Under the pieces are notes generated by a model. The model saw only the letters and a program-made list of their open reading frames with translations, was not told the DNA's origin and made no database searches. The translations under genes and the position numbers were made by a program. Of a DNA stretch of 49,793 nt, positions 1-6,197 are shown piece after piece (the first letter of the stretch is position 1; every line of letters begins with the position of its first letter). This DNA comes from an uncultured Parabacteroides sp. Its GTDB lineage: Bacteria > Bacteroidota > Bacteroidia > Bacteroidales > Tannerellaceae. The stretch lies in assembly GCA_949287365.1 (NCBI GenBank), contig CASEGC010000011.1, forward strand, positions 1-49,793, given 5' to 3'.

Positions 1-1416
1 GAAGAGCAGAAGGGTGCTAACTTCACTCAGCTGAAAGCTGTTGGTAAGGTATTCGACGGTATGACATTCCGCATGCAGGTTGACGTACTTGACTGTCTGG
101 GTTGCGGTAACTGTGTTGATGTATGTCCGGGCAATCCAAAGAAGGGTGGCAAAGCTTTGTCAATGGTTCACTTGGAAAGCCAAATGGCAGAAGCCGACAA
201 CTGGGCTTACTGCGTAGAAAACGTGAAGACCAAACAACACCTGGTAGACATCAAGGCCAACGTGAAGAACTCTCAATTCGCTACTCCGTTGTTCGAGTTC
301 TCTGGAGCTTGTTCGGGTTGCGGTGAAACTCCGTACGTAAAACTGATTTCTCAGCTCTTCGGCGACCGTGAAATGGTAGCCAACGCTACTGGATGCTCTT
401 CTATCTATTCTGGCTCTGTACCTTCTACTCCTTACACAAAGAACGAGAAAGGTCATGGTCCGGCATGGGCAAACTCTCTGTTTGAGGACTTCTGTGAATT
501 CGGTCTGGGTATGGAACTGGCCAACGAAAAGATGCGTGCCCGTATCGCCAAACTGATGGAAGAAGGCATTGCAAACGAAGCTACTCCGGCTGAATACAAA
601 GCTATCTTCACTGAATGGTTGGAAAACAGCCTGGATGCAGACAAGACCAAAGACATCTACGAACGTATCGTTCCGATGCTGGAAGCTGCCAAAGACAAAT
701 GTCCGGTTTGCGCAGGTATCTACAACCTGAAACAGTACATCGTAAAACGCAGCCAGTGGATTATCGGTGGTGACGGTGCTTCTTACGATATAGGTTACGG
801 TGGTCTTGACCACGTTATCGCCAGCGGTAAAGACGTAAACATCCTCGTACTCGATACAGAGGTTTACTCTAATACTGGTGGTCAGTCTTCTAAGGCTACT
901 CCGCTGGGTGCCATTGCGAAGTTTGCTGCTTCCGGTAAGCGTGTACGCAAGAAAGACCTGGGCTTGATGGCTACGACTTACGGTTATGTATATGTAGCTC
1001 AGATCGCGATGGGCGCAGACCAAGCTCAGACGTTGAAGGCGCTCCGCGAGGCTGAGGCATACGACGGTCCGTCGTTGATTATCGCTTATGCTCCTTGTAT
1101 CAACCACGGTTTGAAGAAGGGTATGGGCAAGTCGCAGGCTGAAGAGAAGGCTGCCGTTGAATGCGGTTACTGGCATTTGTGGCGTTACAACCCGGCACTC
1201 GAAGCTGAGGGCAAGAATCCGTTCACGCTCGATAGCAAAGAACCGGATTGGAGCAAGTTCCAGGACTTCTTGAAGGGCGAGGTTCGTTTCGCTTCTGTAA
1301 TGAAACAATATCCGTCGGAAGCAGCCGAACTGTTTGCCGCGGCTGAGGAGAATGCGAAATGGCGTCTCAAGAGCTACAAGCGTTTGGCTAACGAAGATTG
1401 GAGTGTAGAGGCTTGA
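1..1416 (+). CDS. nifJ: Pyruvate:ferredoxin (flavodoxin) oxidoreductase, C-terminal part (gene cut by window edge)
   Basis: Oxidative decarboxylation of pyruvate to acetyl-CoA with reduction of ferredoxin, a central step of anaerobic metabolism in the cytoplasm. The reading frame is open from base 1, so the first ATG at 61 is internal; about 471 residues of a family usually near 1180 are present. Near visible residue 32 lies the second ferredoxin-type cluster motif CLGCGNCVDVCPG. CSGCGE near residue 103, a further Cys in TGCSS, and YAPCINHG near the end match the four Cys ligands of the cluster close to the thiamine diphosphate. GDGASYDIGYGG and the following NTGGQSS are the thiamine-diphosphate/Mg binding segment. 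The gene ends at TGA 1414-1416 and is followed by a strong terminator, so it is not co-transcribed with the capsule locus. It forms the left core flank of that locus. Confidence 0.95.
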   Translation, partial: EEQKGANFTQLKAVGKVFDGMTFRMQVDVLDCLGCGNCVDVCPGNPKKGGKALSMVHLESQMAEADNWAYCVENVKTKQHLVDIKANVKNSQFATPLFEFSGACSGCGETPYVKLISQLFGDREMVANATGCSSIYSGSVPSTPYTKNEKGHGPAWANSLFEDFCEFGLGMELANEKMRARIAKLMEEGIANEATPAEYKAIFTEWLENSLDADKTKDIYERIVPMLEAAKDKCPVCAGIYNLKQYIVKRSQWIIGGDGASYDIGYGGLDHVIASGKDVNILVLDTEVYSNTGGQSSKATPLGAIAKFAASGKRVRKKDLGLMATTYGYVYVAQIAMGADQAQTLKALREAEAYDGPSLIIAYAPCINHGLKKGMGKSQAEEKAAVECGYWHLWRYNPALEAEGKNPFTLDSKEPDWSKFQDFLKGEVRFASVMKQYPSEAAELFAAAEENAKWRLKSYKRLANEDWSVEA

Positions 1417-1441
1417 TCTCGGTTGAGATAATAAGATAGAG

Positions 1442-1480
1442 ATAGGAGAGGGGCGGAAACGTCTCTCTCCTATTGTTTTT
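1442..1480 (+). terminator. Intrinsic terminator of nifJ
   Basis: A 14-pair stem (ATAGGAGAGGGGCG with CGTCTCTCTCCTAT, two of the pairs G-U) closes a GAAA tetraloop and is followed by TGTTTTT. It lies 26 bases after the stop codon of the oxidoreductase gene and separates that gene from the recombinase gene. Confidence 0.9.
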
Positions 1481-1534
1481 GATGGGGAATACTCACGAAC
1501 TTTGTTGTCTGTATATCAATTTTTTTGGATAATC

Positions 1535-2770
1535 ATGACGACAATAAAAGTGAAATTCCGGCCATCATCTGTTGTTGGCCGAGCCGGAACGGTCGTTTAT
1601 CAATTGATCCACCGGCGTAAAGTACGAATCGTGTCTACCGGAATTCGTGTGTTACCCGGTGACTGGGATGTTGAAAAGGATACCTTGTCGGACAGGCGGA
1701 TGGTGTCCATGCGGCGGCAAATCCTATCCGGTGAAGAACGTTTGCGCGACATTGTCCGTTCGTTGGAAAGAGAAGGGAAAAGTTACACGGTGGATCATAT
1801 CGTCCAACGGTTCCATGCGAAAGACAAGGAATTCTCTTTTTTTGATTTCATGCGGAAAGAGATTCGTTTCCTGACAAAAAATGGTAAGTTCAGCACGGCG
1901 CATAATTACCGTAGCGCATTAAACAGTCTCTCCTCTTTTTGGGGCAAGGATGAGCTGCCTTTCTCCGCTCTCACCGCAAGGCTGGTGGAGGAGTATGGCG
2001 TATGGCTTTCCGGACGAGGGATTTCTCGCAATACGCTTTCGTTTTATATGCGGGTGCTTCGGGCGGTATACAACAAGGCCGTGCGGGAGGGCTTAATCAA
2101 GCAGGCCTATCCGTTCCGGAATGTTTATACCGGCGTGGATCGCACGCGTAAACGGGCGGTCGCCGAATCGACCGTATCCCGACTGTCTGGTTTGAAAATA
2201 CCATCTTCTTCTTTAGCGATGGTGCGAGACCTGTTTATTTTCAGCTATTGTACCCGGGGGATGGCTTTCGTGGATATCGTGCGTTTGCGCAAGCGAGACA
2301 TTCAAGGTGGAACCATCCATTACGTGCGCAGTAAGACCAAACAGCCTCTGGCGGTTCGCTTGGAGGATATAACGAAAAAAATCATCGAACGGTATAGCTC
2401 GAACACGAAAGACGCTTCGGCTTATCTGTTCCCCATTCTGACTGCGGAAAATCCGGAAACCTCCTATCGGCAATATCAAACGGCATTACGTCGCTATAAC
2501 CGACAGCTGGCACGTTTATCCGCGATGCTTGACGACGGGACACGCCTCTCTTCCTATACCGCCCGCCATAGTTGGGCTACCGTCGCGAGAGACCATGATA
2601 TCCCGCTTTATGTGATTAGCGCGGGTATGGGACATACTTCGGAGAAAACGACACGGATTTACCTTTCGACTTTGGAGAATACGGTTATTGACGATGCCAA
2701 CCGGAAAATCGTGGAGCGGTTGAAAACATCTGTCTCTACACAAGAGACAGCGATAACGTCGCAAAGGTAA
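1535..2770 (+). CDS. Tyrosine site-specific recombinase (Bacteroidota integrase family) next to an invertible promoter
   Basis: A 411-residue recombinase. ATG 1535 is chosen; an in-frame TTG at 1502 would add 11 unlikely residues. The N-terminal half is the arm-binding and SAM-like DNA-binding region. The catalytic half shows Arg241 (in CTRGMAFVDI), Lys near 268-270, Arg344 (in YTARHSWAT), His367 (in GMGHTS) and the nucleophile Tyr376 (in RIYLSTL), so the active site looks intact. Its last 12 codons overlap a 17-bp inverted repeat and the start of the segment that repeat encloses. Family knowledge: Bacteroides capsule promoters are inverted by the serine recombinase Mpi and by locally encoded tyrosine recombinases. 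Inference: this enzyme inverts 2749-3041, and inversion would change its own tail from AITSQR to DK. Phage-type integration is the alternative role, but no prophage adjoins it. Confidence 0.93.
   Translation: MTTIKVKFRPSSVVGRAGTVVYQLIHRRKVRIVSTGIRVLPGDWDVEKDTLSDRRMVSMRRQILSGEERLRDIVRSLEREGKSYTVDHIVQRFHAKDKEFSFFDFMRKEIRFLTKNGKFSTAHNYRSALNSLSSFWGKDELPFSALTARLVEEYGVWLSGRGISRNTLSFYMRVLRAVYNKAVREGLIKQAYPFRNVYTGVDRTRKRAVAESTVSRLSGLKIPSSSLAMVRDLFIFSYCTRGMAFVDIVRLRKRDIQGGTIHYVRSKTKQPLAVRLEDITKKIIERYSSNTKDASAYLFPILTAENPETSYRQYQTALRRYNRQLARLSAMLDDGTRLSSYTARHSWATVARDHDIPLYVISAGMGHTSEKTTRIYLSTLENTVIDDANRKIVERLKTSVSTQETAITSQR
2732..2748 (+). repeat. Left inverted repeat (IR-L) of the invertible promoter segment
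   Basis: GTCTCTACACAAGAGAC, a perfect inverted match to 3042-3058. It is itself GTCTC-N7-GAGAC, meaning two 5-bp half-sites around a 7-bp asymmetric spacer, the shape of a tyrosine recombinase core site. It lies inside the recombinase coding sequence, at codons 400-405. Confidence 0.9.
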
Positions 2771-3041
2771 TAAAACACAACTTAATAATCAAAACTATTC
2801 AAGGGATTTTTGCCGTGCGATAATGTTTATATCGTATTATATAATATTAATTTTCAATTTATTACACGTCCGTTTTTCACTAATGCGTATAGTCTTGAAG
2901 AAAAGGCATGCGGGCGATCTTCAATTTTAGCTAATGATCGGTGCAAGATAATTGTTAAACATTTTGTTTTACGAGTTTTACAAACGATTCTTCTCAACAT
3001 ATCACATTTAACCTATTTATAACAAGATACGTCATTTGTCC
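2749..3041. promoter_or_regulatory. Predicted invertible DNA segment carrying the capsule promoter (OFF orientation)
   Basis: This 293-bp, A+T-rich, gene-poor segment is bounded by perfect 17-bp inverted repeats. It contains a consensus Bacteroidota promoter near its left end that reads leftward. Reversal would place that promoter a few bases from the right repeat, reading toward upxY. No full TAnnTTTG box is visible on the + strand within the segment, so in the present orientation I see no promoter aimed at the capsule genes. The arrangement matches phase-variable capsule promoters described in Bacteroides fragilis. Inversion itself is inferred; only the architecture is seen. Confidence 0.85.
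2762..2793 (-). promoter_or_regulatory. Invertible promoter, presently pointing away from the capsule genes
   Basis: Read on the minus strand, TTTG (2793-2790), 20 bases, then TACCTTTG (2769-2762) is a full match to the Bacteroidota -33/-7 consensus (TTTG, about 20 nt, TAnnTTTG). The -7 box overlaps the recombinase stop codon. As sequenced, the transcript would start near 2755 and run antisense into the recombinase gene. After inversion it would start about a dozen bases before the right repeat and run into upxY. Confidence 0.8.
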
Positions 3042-3058
3042 GTCTCTTGTGTAGAGAC
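3042..3058 (-). repeat. Right inverted repeat (IR-R) of the invertible promoter segment
   Basis: GTCTCTTGTGTAGAGAC is the exact reverse complement of 2732-2748. The identity stops at the next base on each side, so the repeat is a defined 17-bp site. It lies 191 bp before the upxY start. Confidence 0.9.
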
Positions 3059-3249
3059 GGTGTTGTGACTAAAGGAAAAGGAAACTTGAAAACGACAATC
3101 GCGTTTTCGGACATCTGGATAGAAGGGGACAGAAAGTTAGTCAAGGCACTGGCTGACGGAGTACGTAATGGTGGAATGTCCCTCGTTTTTGGGGAATAAT
3201 ATTGTTAACTGATTGGGCTACAGTAGAATAATAACCCTTTCAGGATTAG
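3059..3249 (+). promoter_or_regulatory. Capsule operon 5' leader, likely site of UpxY action
   Basis: These 191 bp lie between the right repeat and the upxY start and would be the untranslated leader of the capsule transcript in the ON state. UpxY proteins of B. fragilis act in the leader of their own locus to prevent early termination. I see no strong hairpin followed by a T-run here, so the pause or termination site cannot be placed. The leader holds a 44-codon open frame (3065-3199), listed separately. Confidence 0.5.
3065..3199 (+). CDS. Possible small leader ORF (44 aa, GTG start)
   Basis: An uninterrupted frame runs from GTG 3065 to TAA 3197-3199. It ends 50 bp before upxY and would encode 44 residues, including a basic amphipathic stretch, DRKLVKALADGVRNGG. 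There is no ATG near the beginning and no clear ribosome binding site. It may be a leader peptide, the remnant of a gene truncated when the invertible region was assembled, or chance. I do not recognise the sequence. Confidence 0.2.
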   Translation: MTKGKGNLKTTIAFSDIWIEGDRKLVKALADGVRNGGMSLVFGE

Positions 3250-3828
3250 ATGTTTTACCCATGCTCGAACAAGATGGACAATAAGATGGATATACCTCCG
3301 CATGACCCGGTACGCTGGTTCGTGATGCGAGACCTTAAACGTTCGAACGCGAGATACCCGGCTTACAAGCAACTGAGCGATATGGGTATCGACGTGTTTA
3401 CCCCTATGCGATGGCATATCGTGAACCGGAAGGGAAAGTTGACGCGTGAAGAGGTCCCTTTCCTCACGGACCTGCTTTTCGTCCGCAGCGGACGAACGGT
3501 TCTCGACCCTATCGTGGAGGGGATTCCTACGCTTCAGTATCGTTATATCCGGGGCGCTTACCGCGAGCCGATGACGGTTAAAGACATGGAGATGGGACGC
3601 TTTATCCGTGCCGTGCGTTCTTCCGAATCGCCGCGTTATTACTTGCCGGAAGAGCTATCCCCCTCCATGTTCGGTCGCGAGATCCGGATTATCGGAGGTC
3701 CTTTGGATGGTTACGAAGGACAGTTGCTCAAGCTCCGCGGCTCGCGGGTGAAACGCCTCATTGTCGATATACCCGGCCTTCTCGCCGCGAGTGTCGAGGT
3801 CAATCCGGAATATATACAGTTCGTATGA
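3250..3828 (+). CDS. upxY: UpxY-type transcription antiterminator (NusG/RfaH family) of the capsule locus
   Basis: A 192-residue NusG-like protein specialised for one polysaccharide operon. An N-terminal NGN domain (about residues 20-115, beginning WFVMRDLKRSNARYPAYKQL) is followed by a KOW-type segment (about 140-190, containing IIGGPLDGYEGQLLKLRG). UpxY proteins bind RNA polymerase and let it pass the long leader of their own capsule operon. Starts at 3250, 3274 and 3286 are all possible; 3250 gives the longest product, while homology begins only after the third Met. It is the first gene after the invertible promoter and lies 18 bp before the initiating transferase, so its expression should follow promoter orientation. 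The usual partner gene upxZ, which inhibits antiterminators of other loci, is absent here. Confidence 0.85.
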   Translation: MFYPCSNKMDNKMDIPPHDPVRWFVMRDLKRSNARYPAYKQLSDMGIDVFTPMRWHIVNRKGKLTREEVPFLTDLLFVRSGRTVLDPIVEGIPTLQYRYIRGAYREPMTVKDMEMGRFIRAVRSSESPRYYLPEELSPSMFGREIRIIGGPLDGYEGQLLKLRGSRVKRLIVDIPGLLAASVEVNPEYIQFV

Positions 3829-3846
3829 CAAACATCTACTATATCT

Positions 3847-4473
3847 ATGGGACAAAAAACTGATTTCATTCCTGATGGGATGAACGCTTTTGAACGTAAC
3901 GTAAAACGCGTTGTTGATTGTGTGATCGCCCTCATCGCGATGATTATTTTTTCGCCTCTATTTTTATTCTGCTATATAGCGGTAAAGCGAGAAGATGGGG
4001 GACCCGCGATTTTTAAACAAGAGCGGATTGGTCGTTTCGGCCGTCCGTTTTATATCTATAAGTTTCGCAGTATGCGATTAGATGCTGAAAAATTTGGCCC
4101 GGCACTTTATAGAGGGGATTCGGATCCTCGTATGACTCGAATTGGCAAATTCCTCAGGGAACATCATTTGGATGAGTTGCCTCAATTATGGAATGTCTTT
4201 ATTGGCGACATGGCATTCATTGGTCCTCGTCCTGAACGAAAGTTCTATATCGACCAAATTATAGAACGAGATCCGCGCTATCGTTATCTTTATCAAATTC
4301 GTCCGGGGGTGACCTCTTATGCCACGCTTTACAACGGATATACAGATACCCTTGAAAAGATGTTGCGTCGTCTGCGTTATGATTTATTCTATTTGGAACA
4401 TCGTTCATGGTGGTTTGATTTTAAGATATTGATAAAGACATTTCTTAATATCGCGTTTGGGAAAAAATTTTGA
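3847..4473 (+). CDS. Undecaprenyl-phosphate sugar-1-phosphate transferase (initiating PGT, WbaP/PglC type)
   Basis: Transfers a sugar-1-phosphate from a nucleotide sugar to undecaprenyl phosphate at the inner face of the cytoplasmic membrane, the first step of repeat-unit assembly. The 208-residue protein is a short, catalytic-domain-only form. It has one N-terminal membrane segment (about residues 22-46), then the basic motif YIYKFRSMR, the catalytic-type segment HHLDELPQLWNVF, and GDMAFIGPRPE. Which sugar it uses cannot be read from the sequence. It follows upxY by 18 bp, so they should be co-transcribed. The next gene downstream is on the opposite strand and convergent, so this transcript must either stop after 4473 or run antisense through the cassette that follows. 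Confidence 0.92.
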   Translation: MGQKTDFIPDGMNAFERNVKRVVDCVIALIAMIIFSPLFLFCYIAVKREDGGPAIFKQERIGRFGRPFYIYKFRSMRLDAEKFGPALYRGDSDPRMTRIGKFLREHHLDELPQLWNVFIGDMAFIGPRPERKFYIDQIIERDPRYRYLYQIRPGVTSYATLYNGYTDTLEKMLRRLRYDLFYLEHRSWWFDFKILIKTFLNIAFGKKF

Positions 4474-4498
4474 AGTAGCGATTTATCGAATTTTGAAT

Positions 4499-4945
4499 TC
4501 ACAGTTCCCCATATTCTTCCCTCGCGTCGAAGCAGGGACAGGCTTTCCGGATGTAAGGACTGAGTTGATAATGACCGAGGATACGGGCTTGGGGATAGTC
4601 GCGGCGCAGTTGCCGCAACAGGTCCAGCATCGCGCAGCGTTGAGCGTACGTACGTGTATCCATCGGCCGGCCATGCTCGTCCAGCCCACCCTCGTAGCAG
4701 ATGCCGACGCTGTGGTCGTTCCAGCCGGCGGCGTGCGCCCCGATTTGGTTCACCGGCCGGCAGCGATGCAACGTCCCGTCGCGAGTGATATAGAAATGAT
4801 AGCCGATATCGGCGAACCCTTGCGCCTTGTGTGCGTTCCTTAACGCCTCCACGGGGAAATCGCGGTCGTAGCGGGTAGCGCTGCAGTGGATTATCAGGAG
4901 GCGGACCTCCCGATAATTCTGATAGAAGCAATAGGTTTTGCTCAT
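4499..4945 (-). CDS. N-acetylmuramoyl-L-alanine amidase (Amidase_2/T7-lysozyme type)
   Basis: Predicted zinc amidase cleaving the bond between N-acetylmuramic acid and L-alanine in peptidoglycan. The 148 residues cover a single Amidase_2 domain: LLIIHCSAT carries the first zinc His, GYHFYI follows, GICYEGGLDEHGRP is the typical central loop, and GHYQLSPYIRKACPCFD carries the second His and the Cys ligand. There is no signal peptide, as in phage endolysin-like members. The start at 4945 is preferred because its ATG overlaps the TGA of the smalltalk gene (ATGA), which implies translational coupling. The open frame extends upstream to 5023, but that extension overlaps the smalltalk gene. Amidase, smalltalk and HU-like genes recur together in Bacteroidales genomes; why such a set sits in capsule loci is not known to me. 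Confidence 0.88.
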   Translation of the reverse strand: MSKTYCFYQNYREVRLLIIHCSATRYDRDFPVEALRNAHKAQGFADIGYHFYITRDGTLHRCRPVNQIGAHAAGWNDHSVGICYEGGLDEHGRPMDTRTYAQRCAMLDLLRQLRRDYPQARILGHYQLSPYIRKACPCFDAREEYGEL

Positions 4946-5049
4946 AAGCCACAAGCGTTTAGGCCGAACACGCCAGCTATGGCGGTCGCTACGGCGATAA
5001 TCACTTTGAGGATTGTCCCCCAAACAGACGATTTTTTGTTTGTTTCCAT
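4942..5049 (-). CDS. Smalltalk family small protein (35 aa)
   Basis: A 35-residue protein starting METNKKSSVWGTILK, followed by a hydrophobic alanine/isoleucine-rich helix (VIIAVATAIAGVFG) and ending LNACGL. Size, the basic N-terminus followed by a small hydrophobic segment, and position between an HU-like gene and an amidase gene all match the NCBI family named smalltalk, whose function is unknown. Its stop codon overlaps the amidase start by four bases (ATGA). The hydrophobic segment could insert in a membrane; a holin-like partner for the amidase is one possible role, but only a guess. Confidence 0.8.
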   Translation of the reverse strand: METNKKSSVWGTILKVIIAVATAIAGVFGLNACGL

Positions 5050-5099
5050 AAGCTTTCAGATTTATGATTTCAAATCCATGAGTTATAAATTATGAATTC

Positions 5100-5594
5100 T
5101 TAAACGCTTCCCGGGGTTTCCTCCTCCTCTTCCTCCTCGGAAGGATCGCTGAGGTCTACTATGGTCTCGCCGGCTTTCTCCGCGCGAAGTACCGCTTGTT
5201 GCGCCTTTCGGGTAGGCACGGGCTGGAACGTCAGGCCATCGAAGATATTTTTCAGGTCTTCGCCCGGTACGAATTGGATGTTCACGCCCGTGATGTTGGC
5301 GGCGGTGAAACTTTCCATCGTCTCCGTGCCCTCGCTGAGGATACGTAAGCGGAATTTACCTAACTCGCCGAAATCGACCTGCTTGCCTTCTTGCAAGGCA
5401 TCAATCATGTTCTCGACGGTAGCGATTAATACCGCCGCCACGTCGGCCCGGCTGACGGTGGTTTGCATGGATACCCGGCGACTGAGTTGCTTGAGCGTCA
5501 GCTCGCCATTGATTTGCGCCGTGGCGTACGCTTTCGCCGGATTGTCCTTTTTCAAGGGGTTGGGCCGTAAGGCCACGCTGTAATTTAAAGCCAT
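5100..5594 (-). CDS. HU-like DNA-binding protein with acidic C-terminal tail
   Basis: A 164-residue relative of HU histone-like proteins. The long N-terminal strand region (MALNYSVALRPNPLKKDNPAKAY) is typical of the Bacteroidales HU-related family, which is longer than classic HU of about 90 residues. The central part (about 35-115) has the HU helix-turn and beta-arm pattern (VSRADVAAVLIATVENMIDALQEGKQVDFGELGKFRLRI is spread over residues 47-85). The C-terminus after about residue 140 is a run of Asp/Glu residues. It heads a reverse-strand group HU, smalltalk, amidase, with a 50-bp A+T-rich gap to the smalltalk start. Probable role: DNA bending or packaging; its target is unknown. Confidence 0.85.
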   Translation of the reverse strand: MALNYSVALRPNPLKKDNPAKAYATAQINGELTLKQLSRRVSMQTTVSRADVAAVLIATVENMIDALQEGKQVDFGELGKFRLRILSEGTETMESFTAANITGVNIQFVPGEDLKNIFDGLTFQPVPTRKAQQAVLRAEKAGETIVDLSDPSEEEEEEETPGSV

Positions 5595-5843
5595 AATTTT
5601 TGAGTTTTAAATTTTAAATTATGAATTAGTGTCGATACCGGTTTCATGACTCGTAATTCGTGCTCCAAAGATACCGCTCCCGATATCCCTCGAAAGGAGT
5701 TCGGGAGAGGCACGATGAGCCGCTATGAGAAATGATGAGCTAACGTGGACGATTAGTGGTTGGAAAGTTGTATATCTCGTTGTTTTTCCGTATCTTTATA
5801 TCCTATCGAAACCGAATGGAACAGGAACTTAAAACAGGAATTT
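5595..5843. other. Divergent intergenic region between the HU-like gene and the DUF4248 gene
   Basis: These 249 bp hold the upstream regions of both genes. The first 35 bp are an A+T-rich linker made of overlapping TTTAAA and AATTATGAATT words, like linkers elsewhere in this locus. I find no full-consensus TAnnTTTG box in either direction, no hairpin terminator and no further coding frame. Confidence 0.4.
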
Positions 5844-6083
5844 ATGCTTACCAACCTTGATTTTTCAGCTGAATGGCCAGTTCGTCCTTACGCGAAACGC
5901 GAGCTGGCGGTGGCGTATGCGCCGGAGATTAGCCCCGGCTCCGCGTTGAATCGTCTGTCCGCGTGGATTCATCATCACGAGCGGCTTCGCGAGGAGTTGA
6001 AAGAGACCGGATACCGTCCTCACCAACGGATTTTCACCTCCCTGCAAGTGGAGTTGATATTCCGCTACTTGGGCCGTCCTTGA
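5844..6083 (+). CDS. DUF4248 family small protein
   Basis: A 79-residue protein of unknown function. ATG 5844 is chosen because the family pattern starts shortly after it: WPVRPYAKRELAVAYAP, a small-residue turn SPGSALNRL, then a helix and GYRPHQRIFTSLQVELIFRYLG. The arrangement suggests a small winged-helix or helix-turn-helix fold, hence possible DNA binding; this is inference. It is the only + strand gene between the HU-like and DUF3987 genes and converges on the latter. In other Bacteroidales genomes DUF4248, DUF3987, VirE-N, HU and amidase genes travel as a set, so its presence supports reading 4499-8700 as one module. Confidence 0.8.
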   Translation: MLTNLDFSAEWPVRPYAKRELAVAYAPEISPGSALNRLSAWIHHHERLREELKETGYRPHQRIFTSLQVELIFRYLGRP

Positions 6084-6197
6084 CCCTCACCCTCTCTCGC
6101 CTGTCCGCGCGAATATCGGCGAGATATCGCTCGAATACCCGCGTCGGTTTGTCCGGATATCGGAGCGAGCTCGCGCGGGCATTCTTGCGAACTTGCG

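Noticed and set aside
160-1308. A 382-codon minus-strand frame opposite the pyruvate:ferredoxin oxidoreductase gene
   Set aside because: It mirrors strong codon bias of the real gene and has no known motif.
2810-3022. A 70-codon frame inside the invertible segment
   Set aside because: It has A+T-rich composition with no motif and no ribosome site. The segment is better explained as regulatory DNA.
4946-5023. N-terminal extension of the amidase to an upstream ATG
   Set aside because: It would overlap the smalltalk gene in another frame, and the ATGA junction at 4942-4945 favours the shorter protein.
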